64,000 nt of DNA from contig NZ_JAIUHR010000011.1 of NCBI RefSeq assembly GCF_020165195.1, positions 1 through 64,000 on the forward strand, given 5' to 3'. Within the stretch, counting starts at the first letter, position 1; each line of letters starts with the position of its first letter. This document shows, in pieces, positions 49,539-58,110 of the stretch. This DNA comes from Mesorhizobium sp. CA14. Lineage in GTDB: Bacteria; Pseudomonadota; Alphaproteobacteria; Rhizobiales; Rhizobiaceae. A program made the translations under genes and the position numbers. The notes under the pieces were generated by a model. That model was not told where the DNA came from and searched no databases. It saw only the letters and a program-made list of their open reading frames with translations.

Positions 49539-50477
49539 TCACGCCCTTGGATGCGCCTTCTCATAGATGTCGAGCAGCCTCGCGGTGTCGACGCTTGTAT
49601 AGATCTGGGTGGTCGACAGGCTAGCGTGGCCGAGCAGCTCCTGGATGGTGCGCAGGTCGCCGCCGCGGCCGAGCAGGTGGGTGGCGAAGGAATGCCGCAG
49701 AGCGTGCGGCGTAGCCGTGTCCGGCAGGTTCAGCGCCGAGCGGAGCTTCGCCATCTCGCGCTGGACAATGGCTGGGTTGAGCGGACCGCCGCGGGCGCCA
49801 CGGAACAGAAGGCCCTCGGGACCGATATGAAAGGGGCAGAGCCGGCGGTATTCGGCGACCGCCTTGCGGGCCACCGGCAGCACCGGCACCAGCCGCGTCT
49901 TGCCGCCCTTGCCGGTGACGCGCAGCACGGTCTCGGCGTCTGTCGCCAGATCGGCGCCGGTGAGCCCAAGCGCTTCGGAGATCCGCAGGCCGGAGCCATA
50001 GAGCAGCGTCAGCACGGCGGCGTTGCGCGCGGCAATCCATGGCTCTTCCGCGAGCTGGCCTTCCACGGCCACGACCTGTTTCGCGTCGCTTGCCGTCAGC
50101 GGCTTGGGCAGCGATTTCGGCTGGCGCGGCGCGCGCAGTGCCGCCGCGCCCGCCGCGTTGACCAAGCTGCGTTTTTCGAGAAAGCGCAGCAGCGAGCGAA
50201 TGCCGGCCAGCCCGCGCCCCAGCGTGCGGGCGCCGGCGCCTTCATTGCGGCGCGCGGCGAGGAAGCCGCGCAAATCGGCCGGCCGCAGGTCGGCGATATC
50301 GGAGATACCCGGCGCACCGCCGCAATGGCCGGTCAGGAAATGCAGGAACTGGCGGGTGTCGCGCTCATAGGCCTCGACCGTCTCCGGCGACAGCCGACGC
50401 TCATGCGCCAGCGTCTTCAGCCAGGTCTCGCGCGCCGCCTGGAGGTCGGGTTTGGCCGGGATGAGGAATTCCTGCAT
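49539..50477 (-). CDS. xerC: Tyrosine recombinase XerC
   Basis: A 312-residue site-specific recombinase that resolves chromosome dimers at dif with XerD. The SAM-like N-terminal domain covers residues ~12-100. Catalytic residues are Arg in GSGLRISEALGL, HALRHSFATHLL (HxxR), the LLGHASL histidine and the tyrosine in TTQIYTSV. It is a housekeeping Xer protein, not an integrase of a mobile element: length is standard and it stands in a conserved place. Start at 50477 leaves out 21 residues that have no counterpart in the family. Confidence 0.92.
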   Translation of the reverse strand: MQEFLIPAKPDLQAARETWLKTLAHERRLSPETVEAYERDTRQFLHFLTGHCGGAPGISDIADLRPADLRGFLAARRNEGAGARTLGRGLAGIRSLLRFLEKRSLVNAAGAAALRAPRQPKSLPKPLTASDAKQVVAVEGQLAEEPWIAARNAAVLTLLYGSGLRISEALGLTGADLATDAETVLRVTGKGGKTRLVPVLPVARKAVAEYRRLCPFHIGPEGLLFRGARGGPLNPAIVQREMAKLRSALNLPDTATPHALRHSFATHLLGRGGDLRTIQELLGHASLSTTQIYTSVDTARLLDIYEKAHPRA

Positions 50478-50589
50478 GGGCTTTTTCCGTTTTTGGCAGT
50501 TTCGGACGTGCGGGTTAGGAAGCGGTGAAGAGGCCGTCATTGAAATGACGGCTTGAGGGGATTAGAGCAGGGCAAAGGAAGCGCCGCCG

Positions 50590-51189
50590 ATGCCGAAGCT
50601 CGAAAATCCCGTACAGATGGCCGTGATCGGTGCCGCGCACGGCATCAAGGGCGAATTGCGGGTGAAGACCTTCACAGGCGATCCGCTCGCGCTGGCCGAT
50701 TACGGTCCGCTTTATGCCAGGGACGGCCGCGCCTTCCAGATCACCGATATCAGGCCAGCCGGGACTGTTGTGGTGGTGCGCTTCAAGGGCGTCGGTGACC
50801 GCAACGCCGCCGAGGCTTTGGCCGGCACCGAGCTTTTCGTCGACCGCTCGGTGCTGCCCGATGAAGGCGAGGAAGACGAGTTCTACCACGCCGATCTCAT
50901 CGGTCTCGACGTCAGGGACGAAACGGGTGTCATCGGCAAGGTCGTCGCCGTGCACAATTTCGGCGGCGGCGACATACTCGATGTCACCCTTGCCGGCCGC
51001 AAAGGCGTGCTGATCCCGTTCACGCAGGCCGCGGTGCCGCATGTCTCGATCGCCGACGGATTCGTAGAGGTCGATCCGCTGGCGGCTGGCCTTGTCGAGG
51101 ATGAGGAAGATGGGGCGGCGCCTGGCCGGTCCGGCTTCGACCCGAAAGGCAGGCCGCGCGGGCCGAAGGATGCCGGGGGCAACCGTTGA
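50590..51189 (+). CDS. rimM: 16S rRNA processing protein RimM
   Basis: A 199-residue ribosome-maturation factor acting on the 30S head. The first domain begins with [20 protein letters not shown] and the PRC-barrel with [20 protein letters not shown]. The tail is extended and charged. It is followed by trmD with a 4-base overlap. Elsewhere rpsP lies just upstream of rimM, but here the upstream gene is divergent xerC. Confidence 0.93.
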   Translation: MPKLENPVQMAVIGAAHGIKGELRVKTFTGDPLALADYGPLYARDGRAFQITDIRPAGTVVVVRFKGVGDRNAAEALAGTELFVDRSVLPDEGEEDEFYHADLIGLDVRDETGVIGKVVAVHNFGGGDILDVTLAGRKGVLIPFTQAAVPHVSIADGFVEVDPLAAGLVEDEEDGAAPGRSGFDPKGRPRGPKDAGGNR

Positions 51190-51884
51190 GCTTTGCCGCT
51201 TCGGTGCTGACGCTCTATCCGGAGATGTTCCCGGGCGCGCTCGGCCTGTCGCTGGCGGGGCGCGCGCTGGAGGCCGGGACTTGGTCGCTCGAAGCGATCC
51301 CGATCCGCGATTTCGCCACCGACAGGCATCGCACCGTCGACGACACGCCGGCCGGCGGCGGCGCCGGCATGGTGATGCGCGCCGACGTGCTGGCCAAAGC
51401 CATCGACCACGCCGCGCCGCCGGGCGATAAGCGTCCAAGGCTGCTGATGAGCCCGCGCGGCAAACCGCTGACGCAGGCGCGCGTGCGGGAGCTCGCCGCC
51501 GGCCCGGGAGCGGTCATCCTGTGCGGCCGCTTCGAGGGCGTCGACCAGCGGTTGATCGAGGCGCGGGGACTGGAGGAGGTCTCGGTCGGCGATTTCATCC
51601 TGTCTGGCGGCGAGCCGGCAGCACTTGTGCTGCTCGATGCCGTGGTGCGGCTGTTGCCCGGCGTCATGGGCAATGCCGTCTCGGGCGAGGAAGAAAGTTT
51701 CGAGAACGGCCTGCTCGAACATCCGCACTACACGCGGCCGCAGGAGTTCGAAGGCAGGCCGATCCCGGACGTGCTGATCTCCGGCAATCACAAGAAGATT
51801 GCCGAATGGCGGCGCGCCGAGGCGGAGAAGCTCACCCGGGAGCGGCGGCCTGACTTGCTGCGCGCTCAGCCCTTGGTGAAATAA
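51186..51884 (+). CDS. trmD: tRNA (guanine-N1-)-methyltransferase TrmD
   Basis: A 232-residue SPOUT methyltransferase making m1G37 in tRNAs. [20 protein letters not shown] at the start, [19 protein letters not shown] and the trefoil-knot parts [11 protein letters not shown] and [13 protein letters not shown] are all there. The start codon appears to be TTG at 51186, overlapping the rimM stop as TTGA. The 3' end overlaps the TauE-like gene on the other strand by 19 bp. Confidence 0.93.
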   Translation: MSFAASVLTLYPEMFPGALGLSLAGRALEAGTWSLEAIPIRDFATDRHRTVDDTPAGGGAGMVMRADVLAKAIDHAAPPGDKRPRLLMSPRGKPLTQARVRELAAGPGAVILCGRFEGVDQRLIEARGLEEVSVGDFILSGGEPAALVLLDAVVRLLPGVMGNAVSGEEESFENGLLEHPHYTRPQEFEGRPIPDVLISGNHKKIAEWRRAEAEKLTRERRPDLLRAQPLVK

Positions 51885-52618
51885 TAAAAGGCCAAGAACA
51901 GGCCGACGGCGACGACGAAGCCGCGCACGATGCCTTGCGGCACGCGCTTGGCCATCCAGACGCCGGCATAGCCGCCGAGCGCGCCGCCCGGGATCATGAC
52001 GATCGCCTGCGGCCAGGCGACGACGCCGCCCGAAACGAAAACCAGGATGGCGATGGCGGCGATGACCACGGCCAGCATGTTTTTCAGCGCGTTGAGCCGG
52101 TGATAGTCGCCGGCCTGCGTCAGGCCGAGCGTCGCCAGCATCATCACGCCCATGCCGGCGCCGAAGAAGCCGCCATAGACCGACGTCGCGAACTGGGCGA
52201 GCGATCCGGCGAATGAGCCGACCTTGGCTTCGGCGCCAGGTTTAGGCACCGGTTTCAGCCATGGCCCGGCCGCGAACAGCGCGGTCGCGGCGATCAGCAG
52301 CCAGGGTACCAGGGCGCGGAAAGACGGATTGGAGAGCGCAAGCAGGATGAGCGAGCCGGCCAGCGCGCCGAAGGCGGAGATGACGCAAAGCAGCAGCGCC
52401 TGGCGCCAGAAATGCCTGATGTCATCGAGATAGGCGAGCGTCGAGGTGATGTAGCCGGGAAACTGCGTCACCGAGGAGGTGGCATTGGCGACGATCGGCG
52501 GCACGCCGACCAAGCTCATGGCGCCGAAGGTGACGAAGGTGCCGCCGCCGGCGACGGCATTGACCGCGCCGGAGACGAAGCCTGAGAGAAAGAGCAAGGC
52601 GGCATCGAAAAAAGTCAT
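51866..52618 (-). CDS. TauE/SafE-family sulfite exporter-like protein
   Basis: A 250-residue membrane protein with about eight helices and the internal duplication typical of TauE/SafE. The first repeat holds [19 protein letters not shown] and the second [19 protein letters not shown]. Homologues export sulfite or organosulfur compounds; the real substrate is not known. It converges with trmD (19-bp overlap) and is divergent from rplS, which breaks the usual trmD-rplS linkage. Confidence 0.88.
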   Translation of the reverse strand: MTFFDAALLFLSGFVSGAVNAVAGGGTFVTFGAMSLVGVPPIVANATSSVTQFPGYITSTLAYLDDIRHFWRQALLLCVISAFGALAGSLILLALSNPSFRALVPWLLIAATALFAAGPWLKPVPKPGAEAKVGSFAGSLAQFATSVYGGFFGAGMGVMMLATLGLTQAGDYHRLNALKNMLAVVIAAIAILVFVSGGVVAWPQAIVMIPGGALGGYAGVWMAKRVPQGIVRGFVVAVGLFLAFYYFTKG

Positions 52619-52959
52619 TTTGCCCGCTTAGGAAGCTTGCAAGCCGCGCGCAACCCGGCACGGCCGAGTAAATGTGGGCCATGGGCGCAAAATGTGCCGC
52701 AACGCCTTGTTTCGGTGCATGTCGTCGTCCCGGAATCGCGCACAGTTCCGGGCGACATGCATTAGGGCGTGACAAAGCGGCAAAATGGCTGTATGTGCCC
52801 GCCCGAACCGGAAGAACGATCTTCTGGACCCGTCAACAAGTGCGGTGTAGCCGTCCCTGCCTGATGTTTCGACAAAGGGCATAGCCGAGCGGTCATTGGA
52901 ACTGCAAGGCGAGCTGAGGACGCTCTGACTGTCGGAAGAACAAGAAGTGGATATTTGAG
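52619..52959. promoter_or_regulatory. Divergent TauE / rplS leader region
   Basis: About 340 bases with no supported gene. The frames that are open read as arginine-rich shadows. It must hold both promoters and a long rplS leader. I see no clear hairpin that I could call an L19 autoregulatory leader. Confidence 0.35.
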
Positions 52960-53481
52960 ATGGATCTCATCCGTCAGCTCGAGGCCGAACAGGCCGCCAA
53001 GATCGAAGCCAAGCGCAAGCTGCCCGAATTCCAGCCGGGCGATACCGTGCGCGTCCAGGTGCGCGTCACCGAAGGCACCCGCACCCGCGTCCAGGCCTAT
53101 GAGGGCGTCGTCATCGCCCGCGCCGGCTCTGGCTTCCAGGAGAATTTCACCGTACGCAAGATTTCCTACGGCGAAGGCGTGGAGCGCGTTTTCCCGGTCT
53201 ACTCGCCGATGGTCGAGGGCGTCGAGATCGTGCGCCGCGGCAAGGTTCGCCGCGCCAAGCTCTATTATCTGCGCGACCGTCGCGGCAAGTCGGCCCGCAT
53301 TTCGGAAAACACCGGCGTGCGCGCCCGCAAGCTGAACGATGAAGAGCGCGACGCGCTGAACGCCGAGCGCGCCCGCATCGAGGCCGAGAAGGTCGCCGCC
53401 GCGCAGGCGCTGGCCGCCGAGACGGCAGCCAAGGAAGCCGCCGAGAAGAAGGCTGCCGCCGAGGCCGCTTCGGCCGAATAA
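52960..53481 (+). CDS. rplS: 50S ribosomal protein L19
   Basis: A 173-residue ribosomal protein at the 30S-50S interface. Residues 1-115 are the normal L19: [37 protein letters not shown] and [18 protein letters not shown]. The last ~55 residues are an Ala/Glu/Lys-rich helical extension ([20 protein letters not shown]), common in rhizobia and absent from E. coli L19. A strong terminator follows. Confidence 0.96.
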   Translation: MDLIRQLEAEQAAKIEAKRKLPEFQPGDTVRVQVRVTEGTRTRVQAYEGVVIARAGSGFQENFTVRKISYGEGVERVFPVYSPMVEGVEIVRRGKVRRAKLYYLRDRRGKSARISENTGVRARKLNDEERDALNAERARIEAEKVAAAQALAAETAAKEAAEKKAAAEAASAE

Positions 53482-53506
53482 GGTTTTTTTGCAAGACAGG
53501 TTTTGG

Positions 53507-53531
53507 AAAGGCGGCTTCGGCCGCCTTTTTT
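53507..53531 (+). terminator. rplS terminator
   Basis: AAAGGCGGC-TTCG-GCCGCCTTT: a perfect 9-bp stem with a stable UUCG tetraloop and a run of six T. Confidence 0.93.
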
Positions 53532-53621
53532 CGTTGTGCAGCTGTCGCAAGCGAGCGGAATTTGATCGAAGCCTTCGCGGTTTCGTCGTGTATGGACGAA
53601 GGTGATAGGTCAGCGTTCCTT

Positions 53622-53774
53622 CACCCTCTGTCCTGCCGGACATCTCCTCCGCAAGGGGGAGATTGGCAGCTTGGGCGCCTCACCCTCCTTTCAACATCGA
53701 CAATTGGCGAAGGCCGCGGCGACGTCCGATCTCCCCTCTTGCGGGGGAGATGGCCGGCAGGCCAGAGGAGGGTG
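53622..53774. repeat. Palindromic repeat, family 2
   Basis: Ends CACCCTCTGTCCTGCCGG and CCGGCAGGCCAGAGGAGGGTG pair. Inner TCTCC-type arms flank a variable centre. It is related to 20195-20433 and 55877-56032, and lies between the rplS terminator and the ohr promoter. Confidence 0.88.
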
Positions 53775-53875
53775 CTGTCCCGCCAACGTCTCGGATTTCT
53801 GCGTTGCAGAAACGCTTGATCCTCGGGTTCGCGCTCCGCTTCGCGTCGCTTCGCCCGTGGATGACGACATCGGGG

Positions 53876-53916
53876 TTGACACCCAATTAGCTTGTACACT
53901 AGATAATCGTGTACAA
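53876..53916 (+). promoter_or_regulatory. ohr promoter with overlapping OhrR-type operator
   Basis: TTGACA at 53876-53881 is a good -35. The AT-rich TAGATAAT at 53900-53907 fits a -10. A perfect inverted repeat TTGTACAC-N9-GTGTACAA (53892-53899 and 53909-53916) straddles the -10. This is the expected arrangement for peroxide-relieved repression by the MarR-type OhrR encoded after ohr. Confidence 0.75.
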
Positions 53917-53933
53917 ATCAAATGGAGACGAAA

Positions 53934-54353
53934 ATGTCGGCACTTTACAGCACCCAGGCTCACGTCAGCGGCGGCCGCAACGGTCACGGCGAGACCAGCG
54001 ACGGCCTGCTTAAGGTCGATCTGGCGATGCCGAAGGAACTTGGCGGCAAGGGCGGCGCCACCAATCCCGAGCAGCTTTTCGCCGTCGGCTATGCGGCGTG
54101 CTTCGAGAGCGCGGTGCGTTTTGTCGCCCGCCAGCAGAAGCTGCCGCTGCAGGACGCTTCCGTCACCTCCACCGTCAGCCTCTATCCGAACGACCAGGGC
54201 GGCTTCAGGCTCGGCGTTTCGCTGGCGGCGGAGATCAAGGGGCTTGATCAGGCGGGCGCCGAGGCGCTTGTATCGGAAGCGCACAAGATCTGCCCTTATT
54301 CCAACGCCGTCCGGGGCAATATCGACGTGGCGCTCTCGGCAAAGGCTGCATGA
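53934..54353 (+). CDS. ohr: Organic hydroperoxide resistance protein
   Basis: A 139-residue Ohr/OsmC-fold thiol peroxidase reducing lipid and other organic hydroperoxides. Both catalytic cysteines are present: GYAACFESA near residue 54 and KICPYSNAVRGN near 118. The arginine in the family position is kept. Start at 53934 has GGAG 6 bases upstream (the ATG at 53922 lies against it). Its stop overlaps the ohrR start by 4 bases. Confidence 0.95.
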   Translation: MSALYSTQAHVSGGRNGHGETSDGLLKVDLAMPKELGGKGGATNPEQLFAVGYAACFESAVRFVARQQKLPLQDASVTSTVSLYPNDQGGFRLGVSLAAEIKGLDQAGAEALVSEAHKICPYSNAVRGNIDVALSAKAA

Positions 54354-54850
54354 CAACGAAAACCGAAACAAGGACCAATCAAACCCCGGCGCAAGACGCC
54401 GGGGCGCTCGAGGTGCCGCGCCTCGACCAGCAGCTCTGCTTCGCGCTCTATTCGGCAAGCGGGCTGATGACCAAGCTTTACCGGCCGCTGCTCGATCCGC
54501 TCGGCCTCACCTATCCGCAATATCTGGCGATGCTGGCGCTGTGGCAGCATTCACCGAGCACGATCGGCGAGCTTGGCGCGGCACTGGGGTTGGATTCCGC
54601 GACGTTGACGCCGCTGATCAAGCGGATGGAAGCGGGCGGCCTCGTGACGCGTCGCCGCGATAGCGCCGACGAGCGCCGCGTGCTGGTCGAGCCGACCGCC
54701 CAGGGTGAGGCGCTGCGGGCGAAGATGAAGGACGTGCAGCACGGGCTCAGCTGCGGCATGCCGCTGGAGCGGGCCGAGCTGAAAGCCCTGCACGGCACGC
54801 TGACACGGCTGGTCGCGGGGTTGCGCGAGGCAACGGCCGATCGGGACTGA
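54350..54850 (+). CDS. ohrR: MarR-family organic-peroxide repressor OhrR
   Basis: A 166-residue winged-helix regulator. The peroxide-sensing cysteine is in LDQQLCFALYSAS (Cys30), and the second cysteine in HGLSCGMPLE (Cys135) fits the two-cysteine type of Xanthomonas OhrR. The recognition part is LGLDSATLTPLIKRMEAGG with the wing RRRDSADERR. It most likely binds the palindrome at 53892-53916 and is relieved by organic peroxides. Confidence 0.93.
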   Translation: MTTKTETRTNQTPAQDAGALEVPRLDQQLCFALYSASGLMTKLYRPLLDPLGLTYPQYLAMLALWQHSPSTIGELGAALGLDSATLTPLIKRMEAGGLVTRRRDSADERRVLVEPTAQGEALRAKMKDVQHGLSCGMPLERAELKALHGTLTRLVAGLREATADRD

Positions 54851-55021
54851 TCGCGACAAAGGCCGTCCTCGAAACTATCCTTGAAGAGCACCGGATTGCG
54901 CATTCACGCGCAGCGTCGCAGCGGAGCGGCTTGCAAGGCGCTTGCGGCAAGCTAAAGTCGGCGCCGGTTTTCTCTTGGCGCGCGAACTTCGCGCGGCCAA
55001 ATCACATTCGGGGAGTTTGTC

Positions 55022-55819
55022 ATGACCAAGTCGAAACTGCTGCTGGCCGCCCTTGTGGCCTGGCTTCTCGCGCCTGTCGCGGCGCTCGCCGACAACCTGC
55101 CCGATCTCGGCGGCAAAAAGGTCGTGGTGGTGACGGAGAACGCCTATCCGCCGCTGCAGTTCATCGACAAGAAAACCGGCAAGCAGATCGGCTGGGAATA
55201 TGACGCGATGGACGAGATCGCCAAGCGGCTGAACTTCAAGGTCGAATACCAGAACACCTCCTGGGACGCGATGATCCAGGCGGTTTCCGACAACCAGTAC
55301 AACATCGGCATGACCGGCATCACCATCAAGGACGACCGCAAGGAGAAGGTCGACTTTTCCGATCCCTATATGCGCTCGGAGCAGTTCATGCTGGTGCGCG
55401 GCGACGAAAGCCGCTTCACCGACGCAAAGACCTTCGGCGCCTTCAAGGACGGGCTGATCGGCGCCCAGGCTGGCACCACGCCCTTCTACACTGCCGTCTA
55501 CAGCGTGCTCGACGGCAATGAGCAGAACCCGCGGATAAAGCTGTTCGAAACGTTCGGCGCGACCGTGCAGGCGCTGAAGTCGGGCGACGTCGACGTGGTG
55601 CTCACCGACGGCACCGCCGGCCAGGGCTATGTCGACGCTTCCGGAGGCAAGCTGAAGCTGATCGGCGGACCGCTCGGCACTGAGGATTTCGGCTTCATCT
55701 TCCCGAAGGGCTCGGACCTGGTGAAGCCGGTCAATGCCGCCATCGCTTCGCTGAAGGCCGACGGCACGTTCGACAAGCTCAACAAGAAGTGGTTCCTCGA
55801 TTACAAGATGGGGCAGTGA
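55022..55819 (+). CDS. Amino-acid ABC transporter substrate-binding protein
   Basis: A 265-residue periplasmic binding protein of family 3. A signal peptide ends near residue 23 (ALA). The family signature GWEYDAMDEIAKRLNFKVEY is near residues 57-76, then GMTGITIKDDRKEKVDFSDPY, and GAQAGTTPFYTAVY. It should bind a polar or acidic amino acid. GGGGAG lies 7 bases before the start. The permease follows after a repeat, but no ATPase is found here. Confidence 0.9.
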   Translation: MTKSKLLLAALVAWLLAPVAALADNLPDLGGKKVVVVTENAYPPLQFIDKKTGKQIGWEYDAMDEIAKRLNFKVEYQNTSWDAMIQAVSDNQYNIGMTGITIKDDRKEKVDFSDPYMRSEQFMLVRGDESRFTDAKTFGAFKDGLIGAQAGTTPFYTAVYSVLDGNEQNPRIKLFETFGATVQALKSGDVDVVLTDGTAGQGYVDASGGKLKLIGGPLGTEDFGFIFPKGSDLVKPVNAAIASLKADGTFDKLNKKWFLDYKMGQ

Positions 55820-55876
55820 ACTCGTCTTGTTGCGCGCAATGAGTTTGCAGGAAATTGCGCTGACCTTGCGCCAAGT

Positions 55877-56032
55877 CCCCCCTCTCTGGCCTGCCGGCCA
55901 TCTCCCCCTCAAGGGGGGAGATTGGATGTCGCGCCGGCTTTCGCTAATCTCCAACGCTGCAGGAGGGGCGGTGAGGCCGAAGCTGCCAATCTCCCCCCTT
56001 GAGGGGGAGATGTCCGGCAGGACAGAGGGGGG
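55877..56032. repeat. Palindromic repeat, family 2, between ABC genes
   Basis: Ends TCCCCCCTCTCTGGCCTGCCGG-like and CCGGCAGGACAGAGGGGGG-like pair; inner arms CATCTCCCCCTC and GAGGGGGAGATG. It separates the binding protein from its permease. Confidence 0.9.
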
Positions 56033-56080
56033 CCTCGTAGAGCGCTGCCATCGCAAAAATAGCTGCGATGGCATCGCCTG

Positions 56081-56884
56081 ATGCCACCCACCCCCAAACC
56101 CGAATTCCCCTGGTGGCTGGCCGCCGCCCTCGTGCTGGCATTGGCCGCCGCGGTCGCCATCGCTTCCAGCGACCTTTATGCGCAAGTCTTCGCCACCGTC
56201 ACCAAGGGCATCGGCATCACCATCTTCGTCACGGCGGTCGCATTCGCGCTGGCCTCCGCGCTTGGGCTCGGCATCGCGCTGATGGCGCTGTCGGGATCGC
56301 AGTGGCTGCGCCAGATCGCGCGTTTCTATGTCGAGATCATCCGCGGCGTGCCGATCCTGGTGCTGTTGTTCTGGATTGCCTTTGCCGGCGCGCCGGCCTT
56401 TGTCGCCGCCTGGAACGCGCTGAGCGCGCCGCTGCAGAGCGCCGGCCTGATGGGCGAGCTTCTGGTGCGCGACGTGTCGCTGCTCTGGCGCGCCGTCATG
56501 GCTTTGACCATCGGCTACTCGGCTTTCATCTCGGAAGTGTTCCGCGCCGGCATCCAATCGGTCGAGAAGGGCCAGATCGAGGCGGCCAAGGCGCTCGGGC
56601 TCAGCCGAGTTCAGCGCTTCCGGCTGATCGTCTTCCCGCAGGCGATCCGCACCATCCTGCCGCCGCTCGGCAACGACTTCGTCGCCATGGTCAAGGATTC
56701 CTCGCTGGTCTCGGTGCTCGGCGTCGCCGACATCACCCAGATGGGCAAGGTCTATGCCGCGGGCTCCTTCCGCTTCTTCGAGACCTATTCGATCGTCGCT
56801 TATATCTACCTGATCCTCACCGTCGGTCTGTCGCTGACGCTCCGGGCGCTGGAACAGCGGCTGCGCCGCCAGCATCAGGAATAG
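56081..56884 (+). CDS. Amino-acid ABC transporter permease
   Basis: A 267-residue HisM/GlnP-type permease with six or so helices. The EAA loop that contacts the ATPase is EAAKALGLSRVQRFRLIVFPQ, split here as EAAKALGLSRVQ and RFRLIVFPQAIR near residues 168-190. The conserved YVEIIRGVPILVLLFWIAF lies near 85. It is the partner of the binding protein upstream, though 260 bases and a palindromic repeat lie between them. The next gene is a methyltransferase, so the ATPase must be elsewhere. Confidence 0.92.
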   Translation: MPPTPKPEFPWWLAAALVLALAAAVAIASSDLYAQVFATVTKGIGITIFVTAVAFALASALGLGIALMALSGSQWLRQIARFYVEIIRGVPILVLLFWIAFAGAPAFVAAWNALSAPLQSAGLMGELLVRDVSLLWRAVMALTIGYSAFISEVFRAGIQSVEKGQIEAAKALGLSRVQRFRLIVFPQAIRTILPPLGNDFVAMVKDSSLVSVLGVADITQMGKVYAAGSFRFFETYSIVAYIYLILTVGLSLTLRALEQRLRRQHQE

Positions 56885-56905
56885 CCGGCAGCAAAGTCCG
56901 CGCTG

Positions 56906-56971
56906 CCTCTTTGTTTTTGACGCAATTCCGGACGGAAAACCGGTTCCCACTTTTCCTGGAATTGCTCTAGC
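56906..56971. repeat. Dispersed hairpin GCAATTCC...GGAATTGC, copy 1
   Basis: GCAATTCCGGACGGAAAA at the left pairs imperfectly with TTTTCCTGGAATTGC at the right around a short loop. A longer relative is at 62147-62238. Both end about 25-35 bases before a start codon. Confidence 0.8.
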
Positions 56972-57004
56972 TTGGGTCATGTGCATCCGGCGGAGGAGAC
57001 GCCC

Positions 57005-57655
57005 ATGAATTTCGACAAGGCCAATGCGGCGCTGGATTCAGTCTATTCGGCCGACTCGCCGGAAGGGCTCGCCAAGGCCTATGCCGACTGGGCGGCGACT
57101 TACGACAGCGAGACTGCTTCGCTCGGCTACCTTCTGCCGTTCCTCATCACCGCCTGGGTGGCGCGGCACGTGCCGGCGGGCGAAGATCCGTTGCTCGACG
57201 CCGGCTGCGGCACGGGCCTGTCGGGGCCGTCGCTGAAGGCTCTGGGCTATGGCGACATCGCCGGGCTCGACCTCTCCGACGACATGCTGAAGATCGCCGG
57301 CAGCCGCCAGGCCAATGGCAACCCGGCCTATAGCGAGCTGAAGAAGGTGATGCTCGGCGGCCCGCTGCCCTGGCCCGACCGGCATTTCCGCGCCTTCTTC
57401 TCGACCGGCGTCTTCACCATCGGCCACGCGCCGGCTTCCGGCCTGCATGAGCTGGTGCGCATCACCAAGAGCGGCGGCCACGCCATCTTCACCGTGCGCG
57501 ACCAGGTTTTCGAGAGCGGTGGCTTCCAGGCAGTGTTCGACGAGCTGGCAGAGGCGAGGAAATGGCGGCTGGTCGAGGAGAGCCCGTGGTTCCGCTGCTA
57601 CGCCATCGGCGAGCCGGACGCGCTGGTGAAGACGTTTGTGTTCGAGGTGGTTTGA
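57005..57655 (+). CDS. SAM-dependent methyltransferase
   Basis: A 216-residue class I methyltransferase. The SAM-binding motif I is LLDAGCGTGLSGPSL near residue 68, the acidic end of strand 2 is AGLDLSDDMLKIA and motif IV lies near FFSTGVFTIGH. It resembles the Williams-Beuren-like methyltransferase group. The substrate is unknown. GGAGGAG lies 9 bases before the start at 57005. It stands alone between two repeats. Confidence 0.88.
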   Translation: MNFDKANAALDSVYSADSPEGLAKAYADWAATYDSETASLGYLLPFLITAWVARHVPAGEDPLLDAGCGTGLSGPSLKALGYGDIAGLDLSDDMLKIAGSRQANGNPAYSELKKVMLGGPLPWPDRHFRAFFSTGVFTIGHAPASGLHELVRITKSGGHAIFTVRDQVFESGGFQAVFDELAEARKWRLVEESPWFRCYAIGEPDALVKTFVFEVV

Positions 57656-57669
57656 ATAAGCTTGGCGCC

Positions 57670-57868
57670 GGTTCCTCGCCCCCGCGGAAGCGGGGGAGAG
57701 GTGGCCCGGCGAAGCCGGGACGGAGCGGGGGACGCCCTCTGCGACGTCAAAACCGTTATGAGATTTAAACTCGGGAGAGGGGACAGGGACTCCTTCAAGG
57801 CGCCGCGCAGCCCCTCTCCGTCCCGGCTTCGCCGGGCCACCTCTCCCCACTTCGTGGGGCGAGGAACC
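57670..57868. repeat. Palindromic repeat, family 4
   Basis: A ~200-bp element with ends GGTTCCTCGCCCC and GGGGCGAGGAACC (perfect 13 bp), and inner arms AGAGGTGGCCCGGCGAAGCC and its complement. The centre (gacgtcaaaaccgttatgag) is AT-richer and unpaired. It lies between the methyltransferase and leuC. Confidence 0.92.
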
Positions 57869-58110
57869 AGGTTCCGGACGCCAATTGCCGAAAAGCCAAA
57901 ACATTGATATCTACCGCGCCATGGAAAAGCTTTTCAGCGATCCGGCCTATAAGGGTTTCGTGCTGCAGGACAGAAAGCGCCTGCCGTCGCGATTTTCCGC
58001 GCGGGTCTGCGGCGCGCTCACCAGCCGACTTCGCTGAACCGACCGATCGCAGTCATCGCGCTGGATTGCCGGCGTCCTTTTCCCATTCTCATATCGACGG
58101 ACTTACGCAC

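Noticed and set aside
49539..50477. Tyrosine recombinase as a sign of an integrated element
   Set aside because: It is the housekeeping XerC by length and motifs. There is no tRNA, attachment repeat or cargo nearby.
54875..56986. 703-codon minus-strand frame across the ABC binding protein and permease
   Set aside because: It covers two well-supported genes and a repeat; its composition is that of a shadow frame in GC-rich DNA.
57921..58037. 38-codon plus-strand frame upstream of leuC as a leucine leader peptide
   Set aside because: It has no run of leucine codons, no clear ribosome site and no terminator/antiterminator pair, so attenuation is not supported. It might still be a small gene.
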